From AAA044-D11 sp965268555 (GTDB lineage: Bacteria > Actinomycetota > Actinomycetes > Nanopelagicales > Nanopelagicaceae): a DNA stretch of 64,000 nucleotides. Numbering within the stretch: the first letter of the stretch is position 1; each line of letters opens with the position of its first letter. The notes under the pieces were generated by a model, which worked only from the letters and a program-made list of their open reading frames with translations, did not search any database and was not told where the DNA came from. Location: contig OZ254174.1 in assembly GCA_965268555.1 (NCBI GenBank), positions 744,001 to 808,000 of the forward strand. Reading direction: 5' to 3'. Below, piece after piece: positions 52,963-61,230 of this stretch. Made by a program: the position numbers and the translations under genes.

Positions 52963-53946
52963 ATGGAGTTTATGAATAGCGCACGAGAGTGGATTACAAC
53001 TGGTCCCTTAGTTCTATTCTTCTTTCTAGCTGGCATAGAACTGCGCGCTGAATTAGTTGACGGTGCCTTTCGAAAACGCTTCTCATTTCTGATCCCGTTC
53101 GCAGCAGCAATTGGCGGCATGGCTGTACCTGCAGCTATCTACTATTTAATAGCTAGAAATACTTCCGCTCCAGAAACCGCTTGGGGCGTGCCAATGGCCA
53201 CGGATTTACCGCTAGCACTGCTAGCGCTCTCACTGTTGGCCAAGAGTGTTTCTAACCGCATTCGCGGCTTTCTTTTGGCGCTCGCTATTGCTGACGATCT
53301 AGGTTCGATAATTGTTGTGGCAATCATCTACCACCACCATATTGATGTCGGGAGATTATTGATAAGTGGTGCGCTTCTTCTGATCTTCTGGAAATCAGCG
53401 CCACGTTTTCCACTTATCGCCGCACTACTCGCACTACTAACATGGGGCGTGTTCAAAGATAGCGGCATACATCCGACCGTTATCGGCGTAATACTTGGGC
53501 TTTTGATAAACCATAAGGAAGCACAGTGGCTTGTCGGCAAGCTAACACCGCTTATTAATTATCTGGTCATTCCGGCATTCATAATCACAACCCTCTGGAT
53601 TCCTTGGAAGATTTCTTCAGCGTTAATCTTTAGCCCAATAGTTATTGGGCTAGTTGTAGCCAGATTAATCGGCAAGCCACTTGGTATTTTGCTATTCGGT
53701 GCCGCAGCTATGAAGTTGATGGGCCACACGGTTATAACTAAGAAAGACTTATTCTTGGTTGGAACTTTGGGGACGATTGGGCTTTCGGTATCGATGCTCT
53801 TTGCGAACCTTGCTCAATTAGGTGATGATTTAAATGGCGCTTTAATCGGTGTTTTGATTACCTTGCCAGCTGCAATAGTGCTTATTTCTATTAGTGCGAG
53901 CTTGCTGAAGGTTTCTCGTATTCAAGAACAAAACCAAAAATACTGA
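52963..53946 (+). CDS. nhaA: NhaA-type Na+/H+ antiporter, N-terminally short
   Basis: 327 aa against about 390 in the classic protein. It opens at the position of helix II (FFFLAGIELRAELVDGAF), so the first helix and the beta-hairpin used for dimers are missing. Ion-site residues remain: MATDLPLALLAL (Asp133 equivalent), ALAIADDLGSI (Asp163/Asp164) and RLIGKPLGILLFG (Lys300). The FANAGV region is replaced by ITTLWIPWK. Placed between qcrB and ctaF, it may balance ion gradients around the respiratory chain. Overlaps the convergent ctaF by 56 bp. Confidence 0.87.
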   Translation: MEFMNSAREWITTGPLVLFFFLAGIELRAELVDGAFRKRFSFLIPFAAAIGGMAVPAAIYYLIARNTSAPETAWGVPMATDLPLALLALSLLAKSVSNRIRGFLLALAIADDLGSIIVVAIIYHHHIDVGRLLISGALLLIFWKSAPRFPLIAALLALLTWGVFKDSGIHPTVIGVILGLLINHKEAQWLVGKLTPLINYLVIPAFIITTLWIPWKISSALIFSPIVIGLVVARLIGKPLGILLFGAAAMKLMGHTVITKKDLFLVGTLGTIGLSVSMLFANLAQLGDDLNGALIGVLITLPAAIVLISISASLLKVSRIQEQNQKY

Positions 53947-54292
53947 TAATCAATCCACCAACTGCAATAAGAGTTAGCCACCAACCAATTAATAACCCAA
54001 CTCCTGAGAGCACCATGCAGAAAGCAAGCGGAAGTGGCCACCATGAATGTGGAGAGTAGAAACCAAGTTCGCCAGCGGAATCTGAAATTTCAGCCGTTAC
54101 GTTGTCTTCTGGCAATACGCCGCCAAGTCGCTTATTTGAGAACCAGAGATAGAAACCAATAAGTGCTGCAAGACCACCCGATAATCCAATAGCGGTAATT
54201 CCAACTGCCTCGCCACCAACCAACCAATAAATTACAGTGACGATTGCATAGAAAACAGCGAGACCATTAAAAAGCCAGTAGCCAGTTTTCAT
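53891..54292 (-). CDS. ctaF: Actinobacterial cytochrome c oxidase subunit 4
   Basis: 133 aa, four membrane helices in two pairs with a charged middle (NKRLGGVLPEDNVTAEISD) and GFYSPHSWWPLPLAF after it, the actinobacterial subunit IV pattern. Structural oxidase subunit. Two bp after ctaD, which supports a ctaC-ctaD-ctaF operon. Confidence 0.93.
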   Translation of the reverse strand: MKTGYWLFNGLAVFYAIVTVIYWLVGGEAVGITAIGLSGGLAALIGFYLWFSNKRLGGVLPEDNVTAEISDSAGELGFYSPHSWWPLPLAFCMVLSGVGLLIGWWLTLIAVGGLIISIFGFVLEYEKPSASSH

Positions 54293-54294
54293 GC

Positions 54295-55953
54295 TTAATG
54301 GCCTTCCGTCTTGATGTGCGGGTAGTGCAGATCAAATGCCGGACGTTCACTTCGGATACGTGGCATTGATGTGAAATTGTGGCGAGGTGGTGGGCATGAA
54401 GTTGCCCATTCAAGTGAAGCGCCATAGCCCCAAGGATCATCGACTCCTACTAGTGGTGACTTTCGGGTAATCCAAACGTTTGCAAAGAATGGAATCATTG
54501 AAAGCGCTAGAAGAGTTGAACCAATTGTTGAAATCATGTTCATCGTTGTGAAGCCATCTGTCGCCAAGTAATCGGCATAACGACGTGGCATTCCCTTAAT
54601 TCCAAGCCAGTGTTGAATAAGGAATGTCATATGGAAACCGAAGAAAAGTGTCCAGAAGTGGATTTTGCCAAGGCGTTCATTTAATTTGCGACCAGTCATC
54701 TTTGGCCACCAGAAGTAGAAACCGGCAAACATCGCAAAGACCACTGTTCCGAAGAGGACGTAGTGGAAGTGGGCAACTACAAAGTATGAAGCAGAGACTG
54801 CGAAATCAAGTGGCGGCGAAGCAAGAATAATTCCAGTCAATCCACCGAAGAGGAAGGTAATTAGGAATCCCATTACCCAGAGCATTGGAGTTTCAAAGGA
54901 AACACTTCCCCGCCACATAGTTCCGATCCAGTTGAAGAACTTCACGCCGGTCGGGACTCCAATTAGGAATGTCATGAATGAGAAGAATGGAAGCAACACT
55001 TGGCCGCTGGCAAACATATGGTGCGCCCAAACTGAAACTGAGAGCGCAGAAATTGCAATTGTCGCGGCGATCAAACCTTTATATCCGAAGATTGGTTTGC
55101 GACTAAAGACCGGCAAAATTTCAGTAGCAATTCCAAAGAATGGAAGCGCCAAGATATAAACCTCTGGATGGCCGAAGAACCAGAAGAGGTGCTGCCAGAG
55201 CATCGCACCGCCATTTGCCGGATCGAAGATATGCGAACCAAACAACCTGTCAGATTCCAAAGCTAGAAACGCTGCAGCAAGTGGTGGGAAGGCGAGCAAA
55301 ACTAGAATCGAAGTTAAAAGCACGTTCCATGTGAAGATAGACATCCGGAACATCGTCATTCCTGGTGCGCGCATTGTGAAGATTGTTGTTATGAAATTTA
55401 CGCCACCCAGAATTGTTCCGATTCCGCTGATTGCAAGACCAATAACCCAAAGGTCGCCACCGATTCCAGGTGAATATTGTGAGTTCGCGAGAGGTGCATA
55501 AGCAGTCCAACCAAATGAAGCTGCGCCGCCAGGTGTCAAGAAGCCTGCGAATGCCATAAGTCCGCCGAATAGGAATAGCCAATACGACAACATATTCATT
55601 CTTGGGAATGCAACATCTGCTGCGCCAATTTGCAAAGGCATGATTACGTTTGCAAAACCAACAAATAGTGGGGTTGCAAACATAAGCAACATAATCGTTC
55701 CGTGCATTGTGAAGACTTGGTTGTACTGCTCATTTGATACGAATTGCAGTCCAGGGCGGGCTAATTCAGCGCGCAAAATAAGGGCTAATAAGCCAGCAAT
55801 TAGGAACCAGGCAAAAGTTGTTACTAAGTACATATAACCAATCATCTTGTGATCGGTGGTTGTGATTATCTTTACAAATAGTTGGCCCTTGGATGTTGGC
55901 GCAGCCTTCTTTGTTGAAGGATCAGCCGCAGTGCGATTGGCAAAAGTAGTCAT
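54295..55953 (-). CDS. ctaD: Cytochrome c oxidase subunit I
   Basis: 552 aa, twelve helices of the heme-copper oxidase core. CuB and Tyr site: WFFGHPEVYILALPFFGI, and the heme region VWAHHMFASGQ and VAHFHYVLFGT. This is an A-type aa3 oxidase pumping protons. It begins 1 bp after ctaC ends. Confidence 0.97.
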   Translation of the reverse strand: MTTFANRTAADPSTKKAAPTSKGQLFVKIITTTDHKMIGYMYLVTTFAWFLIAGLLALILRAELARPGLQFVSNEQYNQVFTMHGTIMLLMFATPLFVGFANVIMPLQIGAADVAFPRMNMLSYWLFLFGGLMAFAGFLTPGGAASFGWTAYAPLANSQYSPGIGGDLWVIGLAISGIGTILGGVNFITTIFTMRAPGMTMFRMSIFTWNVLLTSILVLLAFPPLAAAFLALESDRLFGSHIFDPANGGAMLWQHLFWFFGHPEVYILALPFFGIATEILPVFSRKPIFGYKGLIAATIAISALSVSVWAHHMFASGQVLLPFFSFMTFLIGVPTGVKFFNWIGTMWRGSVSFETPMLWVMGFLITFLFGGLTGIILASPPLDFAVSASYFVVAHFHYVLFGTVVFAMFAGFYFWWPKMTGRKLNERLGKIHFWTLFFGFHMTFLIQHWLGIKGMPRRYADYLATDGFTTMNMISTIGSTLLALSMIPFFANVWITRKSPLVGVDDPWGYGASLEWATSCPPPRHNFTSMPRIRSERPAFDLHYPHIKTEGH

Positions 55954-55954
55954 G

Positions 55955-56704
55955 TTAGGCCGCCTTCAAGTTTGCGATGTATTTTTTATAAGCACTCGGT
56001 GAAACCACTTTTACTTTAAAGAGCATCTGGGAATGTGCGCGTCCACATAAAATATTGCAACGGCCAGGATAAGTACCAAGTTTGTTGGCGGTAAATTCAA
56101 TATGGTTTTTCACTCCGGGCAGATTTTGAATTTGAATCATGAAGGCTGGGATCCAGAAACCATGTACAACATCTGTCGAGGTAATGTTGAATTTAACTCT
56201 CTCCCCCTTAGGAAGAACCAAAGTTGGTGGCTGAGCTGTTGTACCTGTAACAGTTCCTGCGGCTGGGTTGTCCTTATATGTAAATTGCCATGACCATTGC
56301 ATAGCGTTCACATCAATTATGTGACTCACTTTGTCATCTGCTGAAACTTTAGTAATTGCCGACTCTTTAACTGCGGTGAAGTAGAAAAGGACCGCCACGA
56401 TGATGAAGGGAATTATGGTGTACGCAATTTCAACAGGAACGTTGTACTGAGTTTGCTTTGGAACTTCATCACCTTTGCGACGATGACGAAAAACTGGCCA
56501 CATAATTAGTATGGCGGTAAAGATTCCGACAACTCCCGCAGCAATCCATGACCATTGCCAAAGTGGAAGTGAGATGTCATTTACGCTTGTAACGTTCTTT
56601 GGAAAGCCCATTCCTGAAATGTTCTCAGTTGAACATGAGGTTAGAAATGCTACTAAACCGCCCGATGCCACCAACAGGAGCGTTCTAAAAATCGATTTCT
56701 TCAT
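55955..56704 (-). CDS. ctaC: Cytochrome c oxidase subunit II
   Basis: 249 aa. A lipoprotein-type signal ends FLTSC, two membrane helices follow, then a CuA cupredoxin domain with YPGRCNILCGRAHSQM. The ATG at 56704 has GGGGAG upstream. However TATTCT lies 6 nt before an in-frame ATG at 56728, so a leaderless longer form (257 aa) is also possible. Works with CtaD, F and E. Confidence 0.95.
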   Translation of the reverse strand: MKKSIFRTLLLVASGGLVAFLTSCSTENISGMGFPKNVTSVNDISLPLWQWSWIAAGVVGIFTAILIMWPVFRHRRKGDEVPKQTQYNVPVEIAYTIIPFIIVAVLFYFTAVKESAITKVSADDKVSHIIDVNAMQWSWQFTYKDNPAAGTVTGTTAQPPTLVLPKGERVKFNITSTDVVHGFWIPAFMIQIQNLPGVKNHIEFTANKLGTYPGRCNILCGRAHSQMLFKVKVVSPSAYKKYIANLKAA

Positions 56705-56734
56705 ATCTCCCCGGGGCTTGAAATTCATTGGGTA

Positions 56735-56740
56735 AGAATA
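56735..56740 (-). promoter_or_regulatory. Predicted -10 box for ctaC
   Basis: TATTCT on the minus strand, 6 nt before the ATG at 56728 and 30 nt before the RBS-supported ATG at 56704. Confidence 0.4.
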
Positions 56741-56773
56741 TCCTTCGGTTTCACTCTTCTAACCAGGTGGGAG

Positions 56774-56779
56774 TAGCGT
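56774..56779 (+). promoter_or_regulatory. Predicted leaderless -10 box of the NifS-like gene
   Basis: TAGCGT, 7 nt before the GTG at 56787. Confidence 0.45.
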
Positions 56780-56786
56780 TCTGCGC

Positions 56787-57857
56787 GTGGTTTCCATCAC
56801 CCCGAACTTTCAATCCGACCCGCGTTTACATGAAGCGGCCCGGATGGCACTGCCCCATATTTTCGAGGCCAGTTGGCCAGACCCCACGAAATTGGGAGCT
56901 GATTCAAAATCGGCTGCAATTTTGCTCAATGAATCGAAGGAAACCTTTGCCGGTCATCTGAAGGTCCGAAGTGATGAGATCAACTTTTTGGGTGAATCAA
57001 ATCTCGGTTTTCATCTTGGTATTACGGGTCTACTTTCGCCGAAATCCCGTTTGGTCTATAGCAACATCGATCGGATGGAAGTTTTCGCTGTGGCGCAAGC
57101 GCTCTCCGATAACTCTAGAGCCGTGCAATTGCCGGCATCGAATACCGGACAGGTCGATTACACAAATCCTGGCTTCAAACTTGAAGCCGAGGATGTAGCA
57201 ACTCTTCAACTTTGCAATCGTGAAGCCGGAACAATCCAAAGTCAACGCGAGTTGAATTCAAACTCAGTTTTTGTAGACGCCACTGCCTCGGGCATTCGAA
57301 TCCCACTTCCGGAAAATTGGAGCACCGCACTCTGGGAATCAACATCATGGGCCGGGCCAGGTGGACTTGGAATTCTTGCGGTATCAAAGAAAGCCAATTG
57401 GAAGAACCCACTTCCCCACTTAGATAACCGAATCAATCCCGGGCCGGCATCTCTGCCTCTCATTGTTGCCAGCGCACTTGCGGTCGATAGTTGGGCTGCG
57501 GATGAGAAAAATCTGGCAGACAAAATTGCGGCAATCAATCTAGATATTCGAAATTACATTACGACCAATATCCCAGACTCTGATTTAGCTCCACATGGCG
57601 CCGACCATCTTTTGAGCGCCTCTTTTCTCTATGTAAATGCAGAACAATTAGTTACAACACTTGCAGACAAGGGCTACGCCGTTGATTCAGGATCTGCATG
57701 TAGCGCCACAAATATGCAACCAAGCCACGTCCTTGCGGCGCTAGGAGTTTTAACTCATGGCAATATCCGCCTGACAATTCATCATGCGACTACTTTTGAT
57801 GAGGTTAAAGTTTTTCTAGAAGTATTGAGGTCTACAGTTGAAGAGTTGCGCAGCTAA
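56787..57857 (+). CDS. NifS/cysteine desulfurase-like protein without the PLP lysine
   Basis: 356 aa class V aminotransferase fold. Retained: CNREAGTIQ (143-151), Asp164 in FVDATASG, the active-site Cys305 in SGSACSATNMQPSHVLAALG and NIRLTIHHATT. Changed: where cysteine desulfurases have the PLP-binding S-x-H-K motif, this reads ESTSWAGPGGLG (184-195), with no Lys or His. The cofactor-stacking His region is NIDRMEV. It would lack ordinary PLP chemistry. GTG start; the stop overlaps tusA as TAATG. Scaffold, sulfur acceptor or decay product are possible. It sits beside ctaC, where other actinobacteria have a normal enzyme; that comparison is from memory. Confidence 0.8.
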   Translation: MVSITPNFQSDPRLHEAARMALPHIFEASWPDPTKLGADSKSAAILLNESKETFAGHLKVRSDEINFLGESNLGFHLGITGLLSPKSRLVYSNIDRMEVFAVAQALSDNSRAVQLPASNTGQVDYTNPGFKLEAEDVATLQLCNREAGTIQSQRELNSNSVFVDATASGIRIPLPENWSTALWESTSWAGPGGLGILAVSKKANWKNPLPHLDNRINPGPASLPLIVASALAVDSWAADEKNLADKIAAINLDIRNYITTNIPDSDLAPHGADHLLSASFLYVNAEQLVTTLADKGYAVDSGSACSATNMQPSHVLAALGVLTHGNIRLTIHHATTFDEVKVFLEVLRSTVEELRS

Positions 57858-58069
57858 TGGAGACTCTTGATTGCTTAGGCAAACGGTGCCCGCTCCCAGT
57901 TATTGAACTTGCTCGCAAAATTTCTAATAAAGCCCCAGGCTATAAAGTCTTACTGCTGAGCGATGACCCAGCTAGCGCCCCTGATTTAATTGCCTGGTCG
58001 CGAATGACTGGAAATAGCGTTGAAAAAATTAGCGAAAACTCATTCGAGGTTACCAAGCTAGCCAACTAA
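57857..58069 (+). CDS. TusA family sulfur carrier
   Basis: 70 aa. The sulfur-binding CPxP motif is in LDCLGKRCPLPVIELARKI near the N-terminus, with conserved SDDPASAPDLIAWSRMTGN. Small cytoplasmic persulfide carrier. Coupled to the NifS-like gene by a TAATG overlap, which implies linked function. Overlaps the convergent kinase gene by 12 bp. Confidence 0.9.
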   Translation: METLDCLGKRCPLPVIELARKISNKAPGYKVLLLSDDPASAPDLIAWSRMTGNSVEKISENSFEVTKLAN

Positions 58070-59047
58070 ACGTGGGGCCAGGTTCTCACTCACTTCATCG
58101 GCTGCGTTCTGGCCATAAGCCGCTACGAATCTTTCAATGAATTCCGATTTAGTAAATCTATATTCTTGAGTTCCCTTGGTTTCAATGCAAAATGTCGCAA
58201 GCATCGAGCCAATTTGCGCACATCGTTCATGACCAACTCCCCAAGCAAGTCCAGCTACAAATCCTGCTCTGAAACAATCCCCAACTCCTGTTGGATCAAT
58301 CTTGCCCAATTCCTTTGGAACGCCAACCGTAATCGGATCTTTGCCATGTTCTTCAACTCGAGCACCAGCAGACCCCAGTGTGATTACTCGAACTTCTACC
58401 TTGCTAAATATTTCGGCATCGCTCCAGCCAGTTTTTTGAATTGTTAGCGCAAGTTCGTACTCATTTAGAAAGAGATATTTTGCACCTTCAATTAACAATT
58501 TGATTGCTTCACCATCCATACGCGCTAGTTGCTGTGATGGATCAGCAGCAAAAGCAATTCCCATATCTCGTGCGCTCTGACTGTGACTGATCATCGCATC
58601 TGGATCATCCGGTGAAATAATTAAGAGATCAAATTTGCCTGCCCTCTCAACAATTGGTGCCAATTCAATTTCCCGAGCCTCACTCATTGCGCCAGGGAAA
58701 AACGAGGCAATTTGATTTAGCTCTTGATCTGTCGTCACCATAAAGGATGCGGTTAGCAGCTCTTTTGAAATCTTTACATGTGAAGTGTCAACGCCATGAC
58801 GAGTTAACCAAGAATCGTAATCTGCCCAATCAGTTCCAACAGCTGCAATTAGATAAGGATTTAGACCGAGGGCACCAATCCCAAATGCGATATTTGCTGC
58901 GGTTCCACCACGTCGAACATCTAGGCCATCGACTAAAAACGAGAGTGAAACTTTGTCTAGCGATCCGGCAACAAGTGAATCGGTGAATTTGCCCGGAAAG
59001 GTCATCAAATGATCGCGACCAACTGATCCCGCGCAGGCAATTTTCAT
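58058..59047 (-). CDS. PfkB family carbohydrate/nucleoside kinase
   Basis: 329 aa ribokinase-like fold. N-terminal GSVGRDHLMTFPGKF, VRRGGTAANIAFGIGALG (substrate loop) and the C-terminal catalytic anion hole KIDPTGVGDCFRAGFVAG. It resembles the actinobacterial PfkB protein encoded near ctaC in mycobacteria (Rv2202c, an adenosine kinase). With add and punA in the window, adenosine kinase is plausible but unproven. Confidence 0.85.
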   Translation of the reverse strand: MKIACAGSVGRDHLMTFPGKFTDSLVAGSLDKVSLSFLVDGLDVRRGGTAANIAFGIGALGLNPYLIAAVGTDWADYDSWLTRHGVDTSHVKISKELLTASFMVTTDQELNQIASFFPGAMSEAREIELAPIVERAGKFDLLIISPDDPDAMISHSQSARDMGIAFAADPSQQLARMDGEAIKLLIEGAKYLFLNEYELALTIQKTGWSDAEIFSKVEVRVITLGSAGARVEEHGKDPITVGVPKELGKIDPTGVGDCFRAGFVAGLAWGVGHERCAQIGSMLATFCIETKGTQEYRFTKSEFIERFVAAYGQNAADEVSENLAPRLVG

Positions 59048-59081
59048 AAGTTAATTATCGCCGAACTAGAGCGCTAATTAA

Positions 59082-59453
59082 TTAGTTGAATGAATCGCCG
59101 CAGGCACATGAGCCTTGAGCATTTGGATTATCAATCGTGAAGCCTTGCTTCTCGATGGTGTCAACGAAATCTATTGACGCACCTGTCAAATAAGGGGTAC
59201 TCATCTTGTCTGTTACAACCTTTACGCCACCGAAATCGGTAATTGTGTCACCGTCAAGAGCACGATCATCAAAGTAAAGTTGGTAGCGAAGACCAGAGCA
59301 TCCACCGGGTTGTACTGCAACGCGCAGACTCAAATCATCGCGGCCCTCTTGAGTAAGTAGCGCAGCGACCTTAGCCGCGGCAACATCAGTCAAGACAATT
59401 CCAGTAGCAGGGGCGCTAGTAATTGATACCTCTTGTGAAGTTTCGGTGCTCAT
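59082..59453 (-). CDS. erpA: A-type iron-sulfur cluster carrier (ErpA/IscA-like)
   Basis: 123 aa. Cluster ligands: Cys in GGCSGLRYQLYF (about 51-62) and the CxC pair in GSCACGDSFN at the C-terminus. It delivers Fe-S clusters to target proteins. GGGAG lies about 7 nt before the ATG. Divergent from nadA, itself an Fe-S enzyme, which fits functionally. Confidence 0.92.
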   Translation of the reverse strand: MSTETSQEVSITSAPATGIVLTDVAAAKVAALLTQEGRDDLSLRVAVQPGGCSGLRYQLYFDDRALDGDTITDFGGVKVVTDKMSTPYLTGASIDFVDTIEKQGFTIDNPNAQGSCACGDSFN

Positions 59454-59474
59454 CGCTCTCCCAATCTTTAAGCA

Positions 59475-59487
59475 AAACTATTAGTTT
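59475..59487. promoter_or_regulatory. Back-to-back -10 boxes between erpA and nadA
   Basis: AAACTATTAGTTT is a perfect palindrome around one T. Read on either strand it gives TAGTTT. The plus copy is 5 nt before the nadA GTG; the minus copy would give erpA a short leader with its ribosome binding site. Confidence 0.5.
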
Positions 59488-59492
59488 GATTC

Positions 59493-60677
59493 GTGAATGG
59501 TCCAAGGCTACTCCATAATGTCCCTATGAGTGGAACAAGACTTTCCGAATTGCTGTTGCTCGGTCAGGGGTCAGACCTGCAGAGCGAACGTGGAGTTTCT
59601 TGTACCGGTGAAATGCCTGAGGCCAGCGACCCCAAATTAGTTGAACGCGCAATTGCCGCTCGGGCAGCACTTGGTGATCGAGCGATGATCCTTGGCCACC
59701 ATTACCAGCGAGATGAAGTTATTGCCTTCGCCGATATAACTGGCGACTCATTTAAATTGGCCCAGGCCGCCGAAACCAATACCAGCGCCGAATTTATTTT
59801 TTTCTGTGGCGTCCACTTTATGGCTGAGAGCGCAGACATTCTTACATCTAAAGATCAAAAAGTTATTCTTCCAGATCTTGCCGCTGGTTGCTCAATGGCA
59901 GATATGGCAACTGCGAAACAAGTTGATGATTGCTGGAGCGCACTAGAGAAGCTTGGAGTCGCGACGCGAACTATCCCTATTACCTATATGAATTCCTCCG
60001 CTGCAATTAAATCTTTCACTGGGAAAAACGGCGGCGCTGTTTGTACCTCATCAAACGCAACTCGGGCGATGAACTGGGCTTTTGCTAAGGGCGATAAAGT
60101 ACTTTTTCTTCCCGACCAACACCTTGGCCGAAACACTGCAGTATTGAATTTGGGGCTATCGCTAGAAGATTGCGTGATTTGGAATCCTTGGAAAACCAAT
60201 GGTGGATTGAGCGATGCGCAAATTAAAGATGCCAAAGTAATTCTCTGGCGTGGACACTGCTCAGTTCATGGACGCTTTTCCCTTGAAAACATCAATGCGA
60301 TGCGCGCCAAGCTTCCCGGAGTTTCGATTCTTGTTCACCCGGAATGTCAGCATGAGGTTGTTTCAAATGCGGATGTAGTTGGAAGTACCGAGATGATCAT
60401 CAAGACCATTGAGAATTCAAAGCCTGGCAGCAAATGGGCAATTGGCACTGAACTTAACTTGGTCTCTAGATTGGCCAAGAAATTCCCAGATCGCGAAATT
60501 CACTTCTTAGATAAAACAGTTTGTTACTGCTCGACCATGAATCGAATAGACCTGCCCCACCTCGTATGGACCATGGAGTCCCTCGTTGAAGGGCGCCTGG
60601 TCAATCAAATCTCAGTAGATTCAGAGGTTGCCAAGTATGCAAAAGTTGCGCTGGAGCGAATGCTCGCTCTACCGTAG
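59493..60677 (+). CDS. nadA: Quinolinate synthase
   Basis: 394 aa 4Fe-4S enzyme of de novo NAD synthesis: iminoaspartate plus DHAP to quinolinate. Landmarks are ILGHHYQRDEVIAFADITGDS (about 68-88, shown in part), FCGVHFMAESADIL, MNSSAAIKSF, VHPECQHEV (Cys ligand) and the last ligand in KTVCYCSTMNR. The GTG at 59493 matches the leaderless pattern; an ATG at 59526 (383 aa, TAATGT 4 nt before) is the alternative. nadB and nadC are not adjacent. Confidence 0.94.
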   Translation: MNGPRLLHNVPMSGTRLSELLLLGQGSDLQSERGVSCTGEMPEASDPKLVERAIAARAALGDRAMILGHHYQRDEVIAFADITGDSFKLAQAAETNTSAEFIFFCGVHFMAESADILTSKDQKVILPDLAAGCSMADMATAKQVDDCWSALEKLGVATRTIPITYMNSSAAIKSFTGKNGGAVCTSSNATRAMNWAFAKGDKVLFLPDQHLGRNTAVLNLGLSLEDCVIWNPWKTNGGLSDAQIKDAKVILWRGHCSVHGRFSLENINAMRAKLPGVSILVHPECQHEVVSNADVVGSTEMIIKTIENSKPGSKWAIGTELNLVSRLAKKFPDREIHFLDKTVCYCSTMNRIDLPHLVWTMESLVEGRLVNQISVDSEVAKYAKVALERMLALP

Positions 60678-60681
60678 TCAC

Positions 60682-61230
60682 ATGAGCAAACAAGAGAATA
60701 ACTCCGAAAAATCACCTGAGAAAAAAGGTAAGGCAACGCCAAAGCGAAAAGATGCGGTTGCTAAAACCAAGATTAATTCAATAACTGCGCCAGTTTCAAA
60801 AGCCGATCGCGCCAAAAACCGTGAAGCGCTGAAAGCTGCACGAGCAGAAGCACGTGCCGCATATATGCGTGGCGACCAGAACGCACTTCCTGCAAGAGAC
60901 CGTGGTCCGGTTAAGAAGTTTGTTCGTGACTACATCGATTCCCGTCGGTCATTAGGCGAGTACTTTCTCCCTTTGATGGTCATCGTATTGATGTTGACGC
61001 TAGTTCCATCAGTTGAAATTCGATTCTTTGCAATCATCCTCATGTATTCAGCAATGGCTTACTCAGTAATGTATGGATTCATAACAACATCAAGAATTAA
61101 GAAATTGGTAAGCGAAAGATTCCCTGGGGAACCTACAAAAGGTTTAGGTATTTACGGTTGGCTACGTTCAACACAGATGCGTCGTTTGCGTGCACCAGCT
61201 CCTCAGAAGAAACTTGGCGACACCGTCTAA
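60682..61230 (+). CDS. DUF3043 membrane protein
   Basis: 182 aa from the ATG at 60682, 4 bp after nadA. A long basic N-terminus (Lys/Arg-rich, about 1-90) is followed by RGPVKKFVRDYIDSRRSLGEYFLP, the DUF3043 signature, and two membrane helices (about 95-117 and 120-140). Inner-membrane, cytoplasmic tail; function unknown, common in actinobacteria. Confidence 0.83.
   Translation: MSKQENNSEKSPEKKGKATPKRKDAVAKTKINSITAPVSKADRAKNREALKAARAEARAAYMRGDQNALPARDRGPVKKFVRDYIDSRRSLGEYFLPLMVIVLMLTLVPSVEIRFFAIILMYSAMAYSVMYGFITTSRIKKLVSERFPGEPTKGLGIYGWLRSTQMRRLRAPAPQKKLGDTV

Noticed and set aside
53632..53652. AGCCCAATA/TATTGGGCT hairpin inside nhaA
   Set aside because: Lies within coding sequence of two membrane residues runs with no T-tract; probably chance from Gly/Leu/Pro codons.
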